Of a DNA stretch of 64,000 bases, positions 34,281 to 45,500 are shown in pieces (the stretch's first letter is position 1; every line of letters begins with the position of its first letter). The DNA comes from Termitomyces sp. T153 (taxonomy: Eukaryota; Basidiomycota; Agaricomycetes; Agaricales; Lyophyllaceae): assembly GCA_018296165.2 (NCBI GenBank), contig JACKQL020000017.1, forward strand, positions 124,001-188,000. The letters run 5' to 3'. The translations under genes and the position numbers were made by a program. The notes below the pieces were generated by a model, which worked only from the letters and a program-made list of their open reading frames with translations, did no database searches and was not told the DNA's origin.

Positions 34281-34603
34281 ATGTCTGGCACTCATGATAT
34301 TCTCGCCGCTGAACGCGCTGCTGCTGCGGCCAACAAACAATCCAATCAAGGCATCTGGCAAGGCCAGGCCGAAGGTATGACACTCTCACCAATTTGAAAT
34401 TTCCGAAGGGACTAATCGTAATCATAGGCCAGTTGCATCAAGCGACGACTACAGCTGATGTAATCGATAAAGATGCTTCTAGCAGTCGTGTTACTGGACG
34501 CAAAACCGCCCAGGACACCGTATTGAGCGGCGCTACGTCATCCGATGTTCATGGTGGCATAGGCCATCCTGGCTCCGGTCAGGCCCCCCGAGAACTCCAT
34601 TGA
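34281..34603 (+). CDS. Small hydrophilic protein, two exons
   Basis: Exons 34281-34374 and 34428-34603 join in frame across a 53-nt GT-AG intron (GTATGA...CATAG with CTAATC branch-like motif) to give 89 residues. The protein is rich in Ala, Ser, Thr, Gly and Gln (AAERAAAAANKQSNQG; GATSSDVHGGIGHPGSGQAP), with no transmembrane segment or signal peptide. The composition recalls small stress or LEA-like hydrophilins, but there is no diagnostic motif and I do not recognise the family. An in-frame upstream ATG at 34203 would add 26 residues; the later ATG is preferred for its composition break. Confidence 0.6.
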
Positions 34604-35125
34604 AATGACAGGCAAGGGCGAGACGCACTCGCTAGGGGGTCTGATGGCCGCACGAGCAACTTGAGGAGAAATTTTGCCCAAATTATGTTGCCCAAATTAT
34701 GTACTTCTCTGCCGCGAGGCAAACCTTATCTGAAACCATTTTGATTATGTAATTTTTGACCCTTTTTGATTCTATTGTTCATTGTACTTGACTCTAGCAG
34801 ACTTGAGCGACTGCCCCAACTCAAGTTCTGTTGATCAGGAGGGGAGGGAATGACATTTACGACGTCACCCTTCTATGTAAGTACAAAACCGATCGATCGA
34901 TCATTTATGAAGACGGAAAACTGATTCAAAAAGCCAACGAATGTTTGAGAGAAGCAGTATGTTAAGAATGGATAGTTGTACGTGAAATTCGAACAGACAG
35001 AGCTTGCAACTGCATTGTTCGAGTGTTAGAAGGAGAGGGAATAAACAATAGAGCAAGAATTTGAGAGGAAAACAAATAACAAATTTGGACATAACGCCGT
35101 GGTTTTTACCACCATTAGCGCGAGG
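34604..35125. other. Intergenic region
   Basis: Contains a short GATC microsatellite (about 34891-34902) and no gene that I can see. Confidence 0.5.
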
Positions 35126-37679
35126 ATGAGCATCGTTTCCTCATACATTTCGTCGCGCGCGCCTGTCTTCAAAATCAATGTTCAAGCTTCTACGTTCATA
35201 GACCACATCCTCGCCATCGTCGCTGGCCTCGGTGTTCGCGTCGTCATTGACTTTGTGGGCTACGAGGACCACAAGCTCACAGGTTCACTTGTAGGGTTCT
35301 GGGAAGGAGTCGTAGTGCAGCATTTCATCACGAAGTCCCCGAAATCGTTTGATCCATATGTCGCCTATAGTGTCCGCGTCTTCATCGACTTTCTTTTCAC
35401 GGAAAGTCTAATTCGTCTTGTCCTGACCTTTTTGTTCACGGGGATGGGCATCGTGTTTGCGGACATCGCGCCAAGAGTCTGGGCTGAGACCGGTTTGAGG
35501 CGCTTCTGGAGACATTTGCGTCGAGATCTCTACATTCTTGTCCATTCGGTGGCCTCAATTCCCTATTTTGCTCGCCCTCGCACCGTGCGCTTCTCGCCTT
35601 CTCGAGCACCTTCTGCTATCACTTCGATACCTCCTTCTCCATCCATTAACACCATCACTACACAGGTGCCCACAGCACCCGTTCCGCGCAAGCGTCCAGT
35701 CCCAGGCTCTTTCCCAGATTATGTGTCCGAAACCGATACTGACCTGAGCATTCGAAGCCCAGGCTTAGATTATTCCATTTTGGCTGGTCGCTCGCGCGAC
35801 CGCCGTCCAACTGTACAGACAGAAACAGAGACTTCGTACGACCCTGATGAAGGCAACCGGTCTTCCTCTGCATCAGGATCAGCCACTCCCGTCTTGAGTG
35901 AAGCTGACCTGCCAAATTTGCCGAATATCGAGGACGAGGACGTTGCACGGGAGGTTGTACTGGAGGATCCTAAGGATGAGAATACTCCTCGACCACTACC
36001 CATTCATTTACCGCCCACACCGTCCGACTCCATATACCCCATACGTCTCAACGCCGATGAGTCTCACGAAATCCTGCCTTCGTCGGCTACCCTTCCGCAA
36101 ATCCCAGATGATGAAGAATGGGAAAACACCAGCCGGCGCGCAGCCCGAGCCACGCCTCTAGCCAGTTACAAGGACGAATCCACAAGTCCTTTCGTTGTTA
36201 AGCCACAGCTCTCTTCACCTCCTGACCAAACGGCGGCATCGAAGTCGCCCCTAGCGGGAGCCCAACCTGCGGATTTACTCTTGGGTGACGCAAGGCAACC
36301 CGAGGTGCCCGAGGTTGACCCACACGCAGAACAGACATCCATGCCGATGGACGGAGCGCCAACAACTACCACCCCCAACATGAATGCACCACCTGTAACC
36401 AAGAAGGAATCCGAGTTCGATCTTTTGGGTGACTTCAACACCAACACTTCCGATCCCGTTGCACAGAATAATGAATCCGGGCCGCCGTCCTACTCTCAGT
36501 TTGATTTCCGCGGTTACAGCTTATCTCCCAATTTATTGTGGGGGCCGAGTCCGCTTGCGGCTAGCTCTGGCGGTGACATGGGTATTTGGGGTGACGTGAA
36601 AGGCAACATTACGGCCGGAAACGATGATGTATTTGGTACAGATGCGACTGACCTTTCCAACCGACCTCTGAAGCAGGATTTTCAGATTGGGTCCATCGCT
36701 GAAGAGGATGAACAGCAGGACTCCAACACAGCTCCGAAGACAGACCTATCTGCAGTGCCTACCGCAGAAGCCCCTGAGACATCGGCCTCTCCACAATCCG
36801 ATTCCTCAACTATGCGAAAGGATCAGGACCTTACATCATCCAGCATTCGACCAGAGGGTATGACCTCTCAACAAGCAGAAGGCACGGATCCCGTCTTGAA
36901 TAGAACAACGGTTGCAGAATCTCTCAATATTCAAGAAGATGATGCTGACCCTGCAGGCAAAGAAGCTGCTGGGGGACAGCCATCTTCGACTGAAGAAACG
37001 AAAGGAAGCAAGGATGAGAAACCCCAGACTGGAAGCGAGAACGTCGAAGCTGTCACCTTGACTGCTCCTGTCATCGATGAAGAACCCTTTCCGGAGAAAA
37101 ACAGCGATCGGCTCGACAAGGCGCTAGAGTTAAGAAATGAAATTTCCCGAATTGAAAAGGATATTATCCAGATTCAAAGCAAACTAGCACGGTCATCTTC
37201 TACTACCTCCAGAGTCGAGATTTTAGCTCAAATGGAGAAGGAAGAGGAAAAGTTGAAATCCCTGAAAGCAAAAGCCGAACGGTGGTACAGCCTGGGTAGG
37301 TGTCCTAATAAAGCTTTGAACACATATATGATGCTTATTTCATGTTCTAGTGTCACAATCAGATGAAAAACCCTCCACCACGGTGGACTTATCGGAAGCG
37401 CCGGCTCAATCATTCATGGGTAGTGCTCAGACCGCCATTATTGCCTGCCTCTTAAAGAATATTCGGAATGTGGTCATTCTTGTTGGACCCGCTGATGACA
37501 AGAAAGGAAAGGGAAAGGCTCGAAGAAACGTACTCACCGCCAGACTCGACAAGTGAGTCCACAAAGAACGTGTTCTTCCGATGCTAACATTTTGCGCGCA
37601 TAGACTGGATTTAGCGAGCCGTGTATATCAAGTCGGTAACAAGGAGGTTACTGTTACTCTTCCAACTTCCAGTTCATGA
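35126..37679 (+). CDS. Large membrane-anchored, mostly disordered protein; C-terminal coiled coil and Smr-like end
   Basis: Exons 35126-37295, 37351-37552 and 37604-37679 (introns GTAGGT...TTCTAG and GTGAGT...CATAG) join in frame to 815 residues. Hydrophobic segments lie near residues 25-45 (HILAIVAGLGVRVVIDFVGY) and 100-125 (LIRLVLTFLFTGMGIVFADI), followed by basic residues. Residues ~165-660 are low-complexity Pro/Ser/Thr/Asp/Glu. A coiled coil (ALELRNEISRIEKDIIQIQ) follows. The last ~95 residues (VDLSEAP...VVILVGPADDKKGKGKARRNVLTARL) have the spacing of an Smr domain but lack its usual DLHG motif; this is tentative. The start is the first ATG, preceded by a purine at -3. Function unknown. 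Confidence 0.7.
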
Positions 37680-37900
37680 TGCAGTCTGCTATGTGTTCAT
37701 CTCCCACTCAAAGCGATACCCCTTCCTCACGATGTTTATGACTGAAATGACCTTGAACTTTTTTCTCAAGTCTGTCTTATTCCAAGGAATCTGCCCTTGA
37801 TTTAGGATGTTTGTAGGATTCCCATGTAAGTTTTATGTAGCACTATGATAATCTCAGTTGTCCACTCTCGTAAATTCAGCTTCTCTCCAATTCGTAAGTA
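37680..37900. other. Convergent intergenic region
   Basis: Short spacer between the plus-strand gene and the minus-strand GH92 remnant; both 3' ends face each other. Confidence 0.5.
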
Positions 37901-39300
37901 TCAGCGTGCTTGTGAGAATTCGCCCGTGGACAAACTCGCTGGCAGATCACCAAGACAGTCATCGGCGCCAGTTTTATCTGCTGTAAGTGTGATGACAATT
38001 TCTCCTCCAACACGAAAGGTATCGTAGAAGTCGAAGTGACAGCGCGATGTCGAGGGGACACCGTTGATGGTGACATTCTGTACGCACGCAGCTGTGCCAG
38101 ACGCAATGCTTTTCTGCACGGACTTGGCGTCGTATTAAGCGTCGTGACAGTGGTACTGACATTGAGGAAGGAGTTGTGAATGGTGTATTTCGGAATGAAA
38201 GGGGAAAGGACGATGAATTCTGTAGTTGAGGGGACTACAAGTAACAATGAGGAATATGGGAGCCGCGCAATGGAGAACTGTATACTTACCTGGGTAAAGA
38301 CCAAGAAGGTGGAAGGCAAGAAGGGACGCCATAGCAGCTTGATCATCATTTCCAGGTAGGCCAGCAGGAGCTATATTGATGCGTGAGAACTAATGTTGCG
38401 AAATGATTGTACTACAGAGTACTAACTTATATCGAAGTTTTTGAAAACGATCTCTCGAACACGATCGACAGATAAAGCGGGGTGGTTGGCATAATGGTAT
38501 CGAATCGGCATCTATAAAGCGAGAGAATAATCTACATTGTATTTCGGGAATTCAAAAAATGGTAGCGACTTGAAAACACGGCTTGTTTCCAGCAAGATAA
38601 TATCCGGCCTGACAAGAGTGAGTCCCTCCAATTAAGCAATCTCAAGATATACTTGCATCGAAGAAGTCTGACAAAAGTCTCCTAAAAAGAATGTTAGAAA
38701 CGTATGTCGAATAAGTGAACACTACCCACGTTACCGCACATAAGGTCAATCAAGTGTGCAGTGTCGTGAGGAGCACACCTGCGGCAAGGTCTGATATCGG
38801 TATGGATGTCGAGGGCGACTCATGGACACACACGTCAGCTGTACTCCCAGGAAGACGATTCGTAAAATCCAACCACATTATTACTCTGCAAAGAGCAAGC
38901 TCGCGATGAATTCTTGTCTTTGGGTAAGCAATCAATGGGATTGGTGGACGCAAACGAGCCGCTTGAAAATCTTTTCTGCATCAAGCCTTTTGCAAACGCC
39001 TCAAGGACCAAGGCATATTCCAATGCAAACATGACGCGCCTTGGAAACCATCACTTTCGACACTAGGGTCCCAAACATTCCGATAGAACTGCCTCCGAAC
39101 TTAGTCAGATGCATCTAGGTGAAAAAGAAAACGCACCAGAGATCGATTTGTGTACCTCTCCATGCCATCAGTCTTTCCCAGAAGTTGAGCCACCTGACGA
39201 ATCCAAAATATTCGAAAGCATACTGCAAAGAACCTCAAAAAACTTGCAAAAGGGATGAAAGTTATGTTATACTCACTTCAAGCGTTCGGCTTCCCTCTTA
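37901..39300 (-). pseudogene. Broken GH92 alpha-mannosidase gene, 5'-truncated
   Basis: The minus strand keeps the conserved order of a GH92 (calcium-dependent exo-alpha-mannosidase) C-terminal half. From 39300 down these are SRTLEYA, QVAQLLGKTD, VWDPSVESDGFQG, MQKRF, GFYESSSWEYS, APHDTAHLIDLM, GYYLAGNKP (usually GNEP), HYANHPALS, GLPGNDDQAAMASLLAFH, TEFIVLSPFIPKYTI and a final VTINGVP...GGEIVITL, ending FSQAR-stop at 37901. Short introns lie between blocks, one apparently with a GC donor (AAG/GCGCGT). Frameshifts are visible near 39215, 38670 and 38133, and WEYS is followed by TGA where TGG is expected. Homology stops at about 39300, where a dispersed repeat begins, so no catalytic N-terminal half remains. 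Confidence 0.82.
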
Positions 39301-39309
39301 TGTTTGTCG

Positions 39310-39500
39310 TCTTGTACTGGGACCAACAGGCTTTCAGCCACACCAACACCCTGGGTCGACAGAAGTGTGCTGCCACTCACCGCTGAACATTGCGCAGAGA
39401 AACCTGTCTTCATGTAACTCGACTGCTGCATCCATCCGCCATGCTATTTAGTATCCCATATCCCGTTACAGAAACGGATTATCATCAATCGTCGTAAATG
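39310..39500 (+). repeat. Dispersed repeat R1 copy truncating GH92
   Basis: About 180 bp similar to 10470-10640 (GGCTTTCAG-CACACCAACRCCCT, GTCGACAGAAGTG, GCATCCATCCGC-ATG-TATTT, ATCCCATATC). Confidence 0.7.
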
Positions 39501-39570
39501 CGGGTTCCAAGGGTAAGGAGCATTTTCGGAGGCCTTTGCACAACAAATACACGTGCATTCATTCTCCATA

Positions 39571-39751
39571 CAGTCAAACCTCTCATAACCAATGGCCCCT
39601 CCGTGGAAGCCAAAAAGTATCGGTTATAGGGAGTATCGGGTATAGGAGGGGTCATTGTAGAGTCTCTTCTAATGCTTCCTTCTAGTATAAGTAGACATTA
39701 TATACATCACTGTTAATGATGATTTGAATTTTTAGTGAAATATTTGACATC
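39571..39751 (+). mobile_element. End of a pogo/Tigger-like DNA transposon
   Basis: Starts after a TA dinucleotide with CAGTCAAACCTCTCATAACC, the type of terminal sequence seen in pogo/Tigger and Fot-like elements. Internal GGTTATAGGGAGTATCGGG and TATAGGAGGGGTCATTGTAG echo it. The opposite end is missing: an LTR-derived sequence begins at about 39752. Confidence 0.5.
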
Positions 39752-40574
39752 CCTGGCAGAGGGAAATCCAAAGAGAACAAGTCTGAGGATTCCAATTACT
39801 AGGACTGCAAATTTACAGAAATGAACCATGGGAAATATTCATCATCAAAGTCACATGACCTGAAACCGGAAATCCATTGTTGTATCTTTTTTTTTCTCAA
39901 TTTGCCATTAAAATAACTATTCAGGGCAGTTCAGATCAAACTGCACAAGCTGCTACTTGCCAAATATACATTGTTCCTTTGGTCCCCCTCACTCTAAATA
40001 AAGACCTTCCTTTGATGAATTCTTATTCAGCCAGTTCATGATTTTGTGGCTGACTTTACAATCTAACATTTCCTACCTGTTAGCCACCTCTCTACTTGTT
40101 TAAATACAATGACTTATGAGAAATCATTGTTACTTCCACATTTATTCAAAGGATAACACATCTATCTGAGTACACAATGTCAAATGCCCATAAGTTCAAC
40201 TATTCACTGGATCCACAACAGATATACAAAGCTAACAGGGCAAGATATATGTCATGAAACAATGTCTGCATTAGCAAGCATTCTAAAAGACATCTTCCTT
40301 TGCATCCTCAAGCAGCTTAGTTTGCCTTAGTGCAAAACACAACATGAACCCACTACAAAATCCACCATACATATCTCTGTGAGGAAAAATATATTATAGA
40401 CTGATTCAATTACATGGCACACAACTTGTATACAATACTTACAACTGGTGTAGAGTACTTACTTTACCCCTGCCCCTTAGCCCTGTACTGTGGCTTGCTG
40501 GTGACATAAGCTGATTTCATCATCATCATCAAACAGCTTAGCATACATGAAGTATCGACATTATCCTGGGTCAA
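39752..40574 (-). mobile_element. LTR-derived fragment of a chromovirus subfamily
   Basis: Begins with GGCAGAGGGAAATCCAAAG followed by AGAACAAGTCT (about 39776), which on the minus strand is the R-start motif plus the repeat downstream of it, as in copies C and F. The remaining ~750 bp would be U3 but matches no other copy well. AT-rich, no gene. Confidence 0.45.
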
Positions 40575-40936
40575 TGTTAGGGGACTTCCATTTCTGACCT
40601 CTGCAACTTGTTCCAGCACTTCTGCAGCTTGTTTGATGTCTCTGGGGCTCTTTCTGGAACCCTGGAGATCTCTGGAGAACTCTGGAGTTCTCCATATTAC
40701 CTCAGTGATCATTGCCCTAGAGTTAGAAGTAGCTCTGGTCATCTGTACAGTAGTTCCCATGCCTCTGCTGCCTGCTGATGTGCTGCACTGAGCAGTGGGG
40801 ATCCTTAGACTTGTTCTCTTTGGATTCCCCTCTGCTAGGTGATTATTTATTAATTGTATCATTGTCTACATATACTTCAGATTCCCCTCTGCTAGCTGTG
40901 TGACTCTGATCTGCCATTCTGGAGGTTGCTCTTACA
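40575..40936 (+). mobile_element. Copy D: 5' LTR (family 2)
   Basis: A 362-bp LTR, ends TGTTA...TTACA. The transcript-start motif AGACTTGTTCT is at 40807-40817 and is followed by CTTTGGATTCCCCTCTGCTAG, repeated about 65 bp later as ATTCCCCTCTGCTAG. Confidence 0.8.
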
Positions 40937-40938
40937 GC

Positions 40939-40949
40939 AGAACAAGTCT
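40939..40949 (+). promoter_or_regulatory. Copy D: self-priming PBS
   Basis: AGAACAAGTCT, 2 nt after the LTR, is the exact reverse complement of 40807-40817. Confidence 0.8.
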
Positions 40950-41042
40950 CCTAAAACTGGTCTGGAAGCCCCTCATAGCTGCAAGGAACCTCTGAGCTAC
41001 TACCCATTGCTTCCTCACCAGGACTAAACACTGCAGAGTTCT

Positions 41043-42236
41043 ATGTCTCAGCTTGCCAACCTAGACACACCCTCAGAGGCCCCAGCCCCACAGGATGTAG
41101 GATGAGGCCTGGACTTGCCTCCTTTACTTAGAAACCCAGGTGCAATTAACACAATCATCTTTCACCCACCATACTACCAAACTCTCTACCCTCTATCAAA
41201 CAACCAATCTTATCTCCCAGTCCCTTCAGGCACTGCTCAAACACCTACTTCCTAACTCCACCCTCCAGTGGTAGCAGCTGTAGAACCAGCCCTGACCACA
41301 TCTGCACCTGTCTCTGCAGCTCCAGTGACCTTATGGCCATGGATTCTGTGTCCTGCACTACCAGACATGTATAATGGTGCCCACTCTGGTGAGGAGCAAT
41401 TCCTGCAGTCCTGCCTCACCTATATTCACCTCAGCAGGGACACCTTTGACTCTAACATATTGAAAATAGCCTGGGTGCTGTCATACATGAAGACTGAACA
41501 TGCCTCTACTTATGCACTGCAAGTCTTCCACTGCTCCAGAGGTGTTGGAAGCTTTCTGGACTGGGCTGCCTTTGAGAAGGACTTCCATGCAGAGTTTTTT
41601 CCATTAGACCCCACCAAGACTGCAGCCTTGATGCTACATGATAGGGAGCAGTACAGACAAGGAAAGTGTACACTGAATGAGTACATTGACTCATTCTGGG
41701 CTCTGGTGGAGCAGGCCACTTACTCCGATGGCCTCCAACTATGCCTTACTTTGTGGGATGGCTTGCACCCCACACTGGTGGAATACATTGACAATCTGGT
41801 AGAGGGTTGCTCCAATGATGAAAAGATTGCATCATGGTATGAGGTGGCCTGAGGCCAATAGCAACTCATGGAAATCTGGAGGGAGCTCTGCTACCCCCAT
41901 TCTGTGCTGTGCCCAGCTCCAATCAGCAGTCTCTGCCACCCTGCACCTGCCTGTCCAGTGCCAGCCTTTACTCCAGCTATCCTTGCAGCATGCCCCCTGC
42001 TGCCAGAGATCCCCATGAATGTGGATGCTACTAGGCAGCTCCTCACTGCCCTGCCACTGTGCCAGAGATGCTAAAAACCTGGGCACTCTGCATGGCACTG
42101 CCCCCTGGACCTGGAGGTATACTACCTTTCCATGGCAGAGCAGGAGGAACTCCTCCTGCAGCTGCTGGCTGCAAAGGATGCTGCTGGAGCTCTATTGCTG
42201 GATGAGTCTACACTGGAGCTGGAGGGGGATTTTTAG
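41043..42236 (+). pseudogene. Copy D: gag
   Basis: Gag from ATGTCTCAGC to the conserved ELEGDF-TAG stop (42234-42236). It has the longest uninterrupted capsid frame of the plus-strand copies (41268-41852), ended by TGA at a Trp codon (YEVAW). The zinc knuckle is present but carries a TAA after CQRC. There is not a single CpG from 41041 to 41725. Confidence 0.85.
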
Positions 42237-42247
42237 TTGAGTGATGG

Positions 42248-42566
42248 ATGAGGTGTATGCCTCTGTTGCTGGGTGCTAACAGGTTCTTGTGTCTGTTGAT
42301 AGAAAATGAAACTGCCTTCTCCAATGCCCTTTATTCTGAGACAAAAGAACCTCAACACCCCCCTTCAGATGTACAAACACTAACTCTGGAGCCCCTGCCA
42401 AGCTCCCTGACACCTCTGAAGGTCTGTCAGTGCAGCCCCACTTGGGCATGTTGAATGCTCTGACAGTATGTGATGGCCTCTGCCCCATCTGCCAACTCCC
42501 TGCACCTCAACATGGAGATTGAGATGATGGACACTCAGCAAACCCATGGAGTTGTGGCTCTTCTGG
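42248..42566 (+). pseudogene. Copy D: pol leader and protease start, truncated
   Basis: Pol opens with ATGAGG 11 nt after the gag stop and reads MRCMPLLLGANRF...ENETAFSNAL. The 50-nt intron-like segment is 42253-42302. It then enters the protease (NSLHLNMEIEMMDTQQ) and breaks off at VVALLD, just before the active site, where copy C's pol end begins in the opposite orientation. Confidence 0.75.
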
Positions 42567-42575
42567 ACAATGGAT

Positions 42576-45500
42576 CCTCTGGAGCTGGGAATAGTTGAAC
42601 AACATTGAAGACTGGGTGCAATTAGTATAGGCCTACTGGGAGCTTAAGTCAGTATGCTAAGGGTCCCACTTTCTTCTCCACCATGAAGGGGCCAAGATGA
42701 CAATGTGACAGTTTTTGAGATGGTCTTATTGTCTTAATATCCAAGCTATCCAAGTACACACAGTCTCCTGGCTTGTAAACTAGGGTCAGTATCTGGTAAC
42801 AGTCATAGTAGCATGCCATGTTATCCTTGGCCTTTGCCAATGCAGCCTTGGCCTCCTCCTGTGCCTTCTTCATCCTGTCCACAAACTCATCTATGGAGTC
42901 ATTCTCAGAGGGGTGTGCTTGAGGTTCAAATCCCATGCAGGGGTGCCTGCCAGTGTCCAGAAAGAATGAAGTCATCTGTGTGGAAGAGTTGACATGGTTG
43001 TTGTACTAGAACTCAGCATCTGGCAGGAGCTCATCCCAATCATCCTGCCTCTCATTACAAAAGAGGTGGAGATACTGTTTCAGTTCCTGATTTACACATT
43101 CTGTCTGCCCATCTGACTGAGGATGGTCAGCAGTGGTGGTATAGAGCTTCACTCCAAGCAGGCAGTACAGTTCCCAAGTAAATTCTACCACAAATTGGGG
43201 GCCTTGATTGGAGATGTATCTATCTGACAGACCATAGAGCTTCCAGATATTCTTCTGATACAGACTAGCTGCTCCTAAGGCAGAGCACATTGTGTGGGTA
43301 GGGATGAAATGGGCTTGTTTACCATAGAGGTCCACAACTATCATCACTACATCATACCCATAAGCATCTGGGAGTTCCACAATAAAATCCACTGATGCAA
43401 CACTCCAGCAAGCAGCTGGAATAGGGAGTGGGTGGAGCTGGCCCATGGGTGCTTAGTAGCAAGGCTTGGTGCAAAGACAAAGATTGCAGGTGCTAGTATA
43501 GGTGCCTACATATTGGGAGAGTTGTAGCCACTAATAGTTCTGGGATACCAGCTCCAGCATCTTCCACCTTCCAGGATGTCCAGCTACCCAAGAATTGTGA
43601 TGTTGTTCTAGAATGTGCCTGAGCAGCCTGGGCCACTGCATCCTCTTGCATGCCCTCTCAATTCCTTCACTGAATGTTCTTGAGGATGTTTGCCTCATCC
43701 TCTTGGGCCACAATTCCTTCTAGAGCATGAATGGCAAAGAGCTTGGGTTTGAGGAGGATGATGTTGTCATTATTACCTGCCCCCATGCCATGATCAGCTC
43801 ACCTAGATAATGCATCTGACTTACCCATGCTCCATCCAGGTTTGTGGTGCAGCAAGAAGTCAAAGTTAGCCAGATACAAGGACTATTGGGCTTGGCATTG
43901 ATTAAGTTTCTTTGCCATATAGAAATACTCTAGGTTCTTGTGATCTGTCCAGACTTCAAACTTATGCCATGCACCCTCAAGGAAATGCTGCCATTCTTCA
44001 AATGACTAAATTATAGCCAGCATTTCCTTGTCATGGATCTTGTAATTCCATTCTACTGTATTAAGGCTCTTGGAGTAGAAGGCTACAGGACGCCACTTGC
44101 CATCCCCCTTGGACTGCTGAGAAAGAACAGCTCCTGTGGCAAAGTCAGAGCTATCCACTTCAACATGGAAGGGGGAGTCATCATCAGGGTATACAAGAAC
44201 TGGTTTAGAGATCACTGCTTGCTTGAGGGCATCAAAGGCAACTTGCTGCACAGACTTCCATTGCAATGCCATGTCCTTAATAGTGAGGTCAAAAAGAGGG
44301 TGGGCATTGTAAGAGAAATCTTGGATAAACCTCTGGTAGGCCTAGGAAGGCCTGTACTTTCTTCTTGTTCTTTAGCTCCGGCCACTCTGCTACACCTGCT
44401 ACTTTAACTAGATCCATCTCTGCAGTTCCATGAGAGATGATCAGACTGAGGTACTTGACCTTAGTCTGCTCAAACTCATACTTCTCAGGCTTAAGATAGA
44501 GCTGGTGTTGGTAGAGGCATTCCAAATTAATGCATGTGATCTGACAGTGTTTCTCTAGAGTCTTGGTATAGATAAGGATATCATCAAGATACACACAAAC
44601 AACACCCTCCACAATCAGATCACAGAAGATATCATTCATCATTGTCTGGAAGGTGGCTGGACTGTTTGTGAGGCCAAAGAACATTACCAAAGGTTCAAAG
44701 AGTCTGCAATTGGTTCTGAATGCTGCCTTCCACTCATCTCCTTCCTTGATGCATATATTATTGTAGCCCCAGCAGACATCCAACTTAGTGAAATATCATG
44801 CACCTCAAAGGTTGTTAACAAGTTCTGAGATGAGTGGTAGGAGATAGTGGTTCTTTACCATCATCGCATTCAGGACTTGATAATCCTGAACCAGATGAAG
44901 AGACCCATCCTTCTTCTTAATGAAAAAGACTGGAGAGGCTATTGGAGACTTAGAGGGTTGTATTCTGCTAGAGCTAAGGTTCTCCTGCAGGAATGCATCT
45001 AGTTAATCCTGCTCATAGAGTGCGAGTGGATAGACTTCGCAACTAGAGGGTTTGGCATCTAGTATCAGCTTGATTGCATGGTCCAATTGCTTACACTCCA
45101 GAAGTGAATCAAATGATGCCTTGGAAAATACATCCTCAAAGTCATGTAGATGATGTGGAACTATGCTGCAAGAGAGTTTGGGCTGGGAATTTGCCACAAA
45201 TGCCTCAGCTAATTGCTGAGAGGTTGTCTGGCTAGCTCTGATCTCTGCTATTGTAGGGGGAGGGCAAAGCATTGTGGTATAGATCCTATCACCTATCTCA
45301 ATGGTCTCATCTGAAGACTCTGGGTTGTGAGCACCAGCAAAGTCCCCTTCACATCCATCTTCCTCCTGGAGCTCACACCCAGCACCTTGGACATCCTTAT
45401 AATGAGGCCTCTATGAGGGAATGCCAGAGGGGAGGGATTCAGGAGGTCGAGATCAGCAAAAGGGAGATGCCCTATGCAACAAGCACACATAGCAGCATGC

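Noticed and set aside
34891..34902. GATC microsatellite as a functional site
   Set aside because: Only about three units; no supporting context.
37876..38349. A 157-codon minus ORF as an independent gene
   Set aside because: Half of it is the GH92 frame plus retained intron, and the other half is an out-of-frame continuation after a frameshift.
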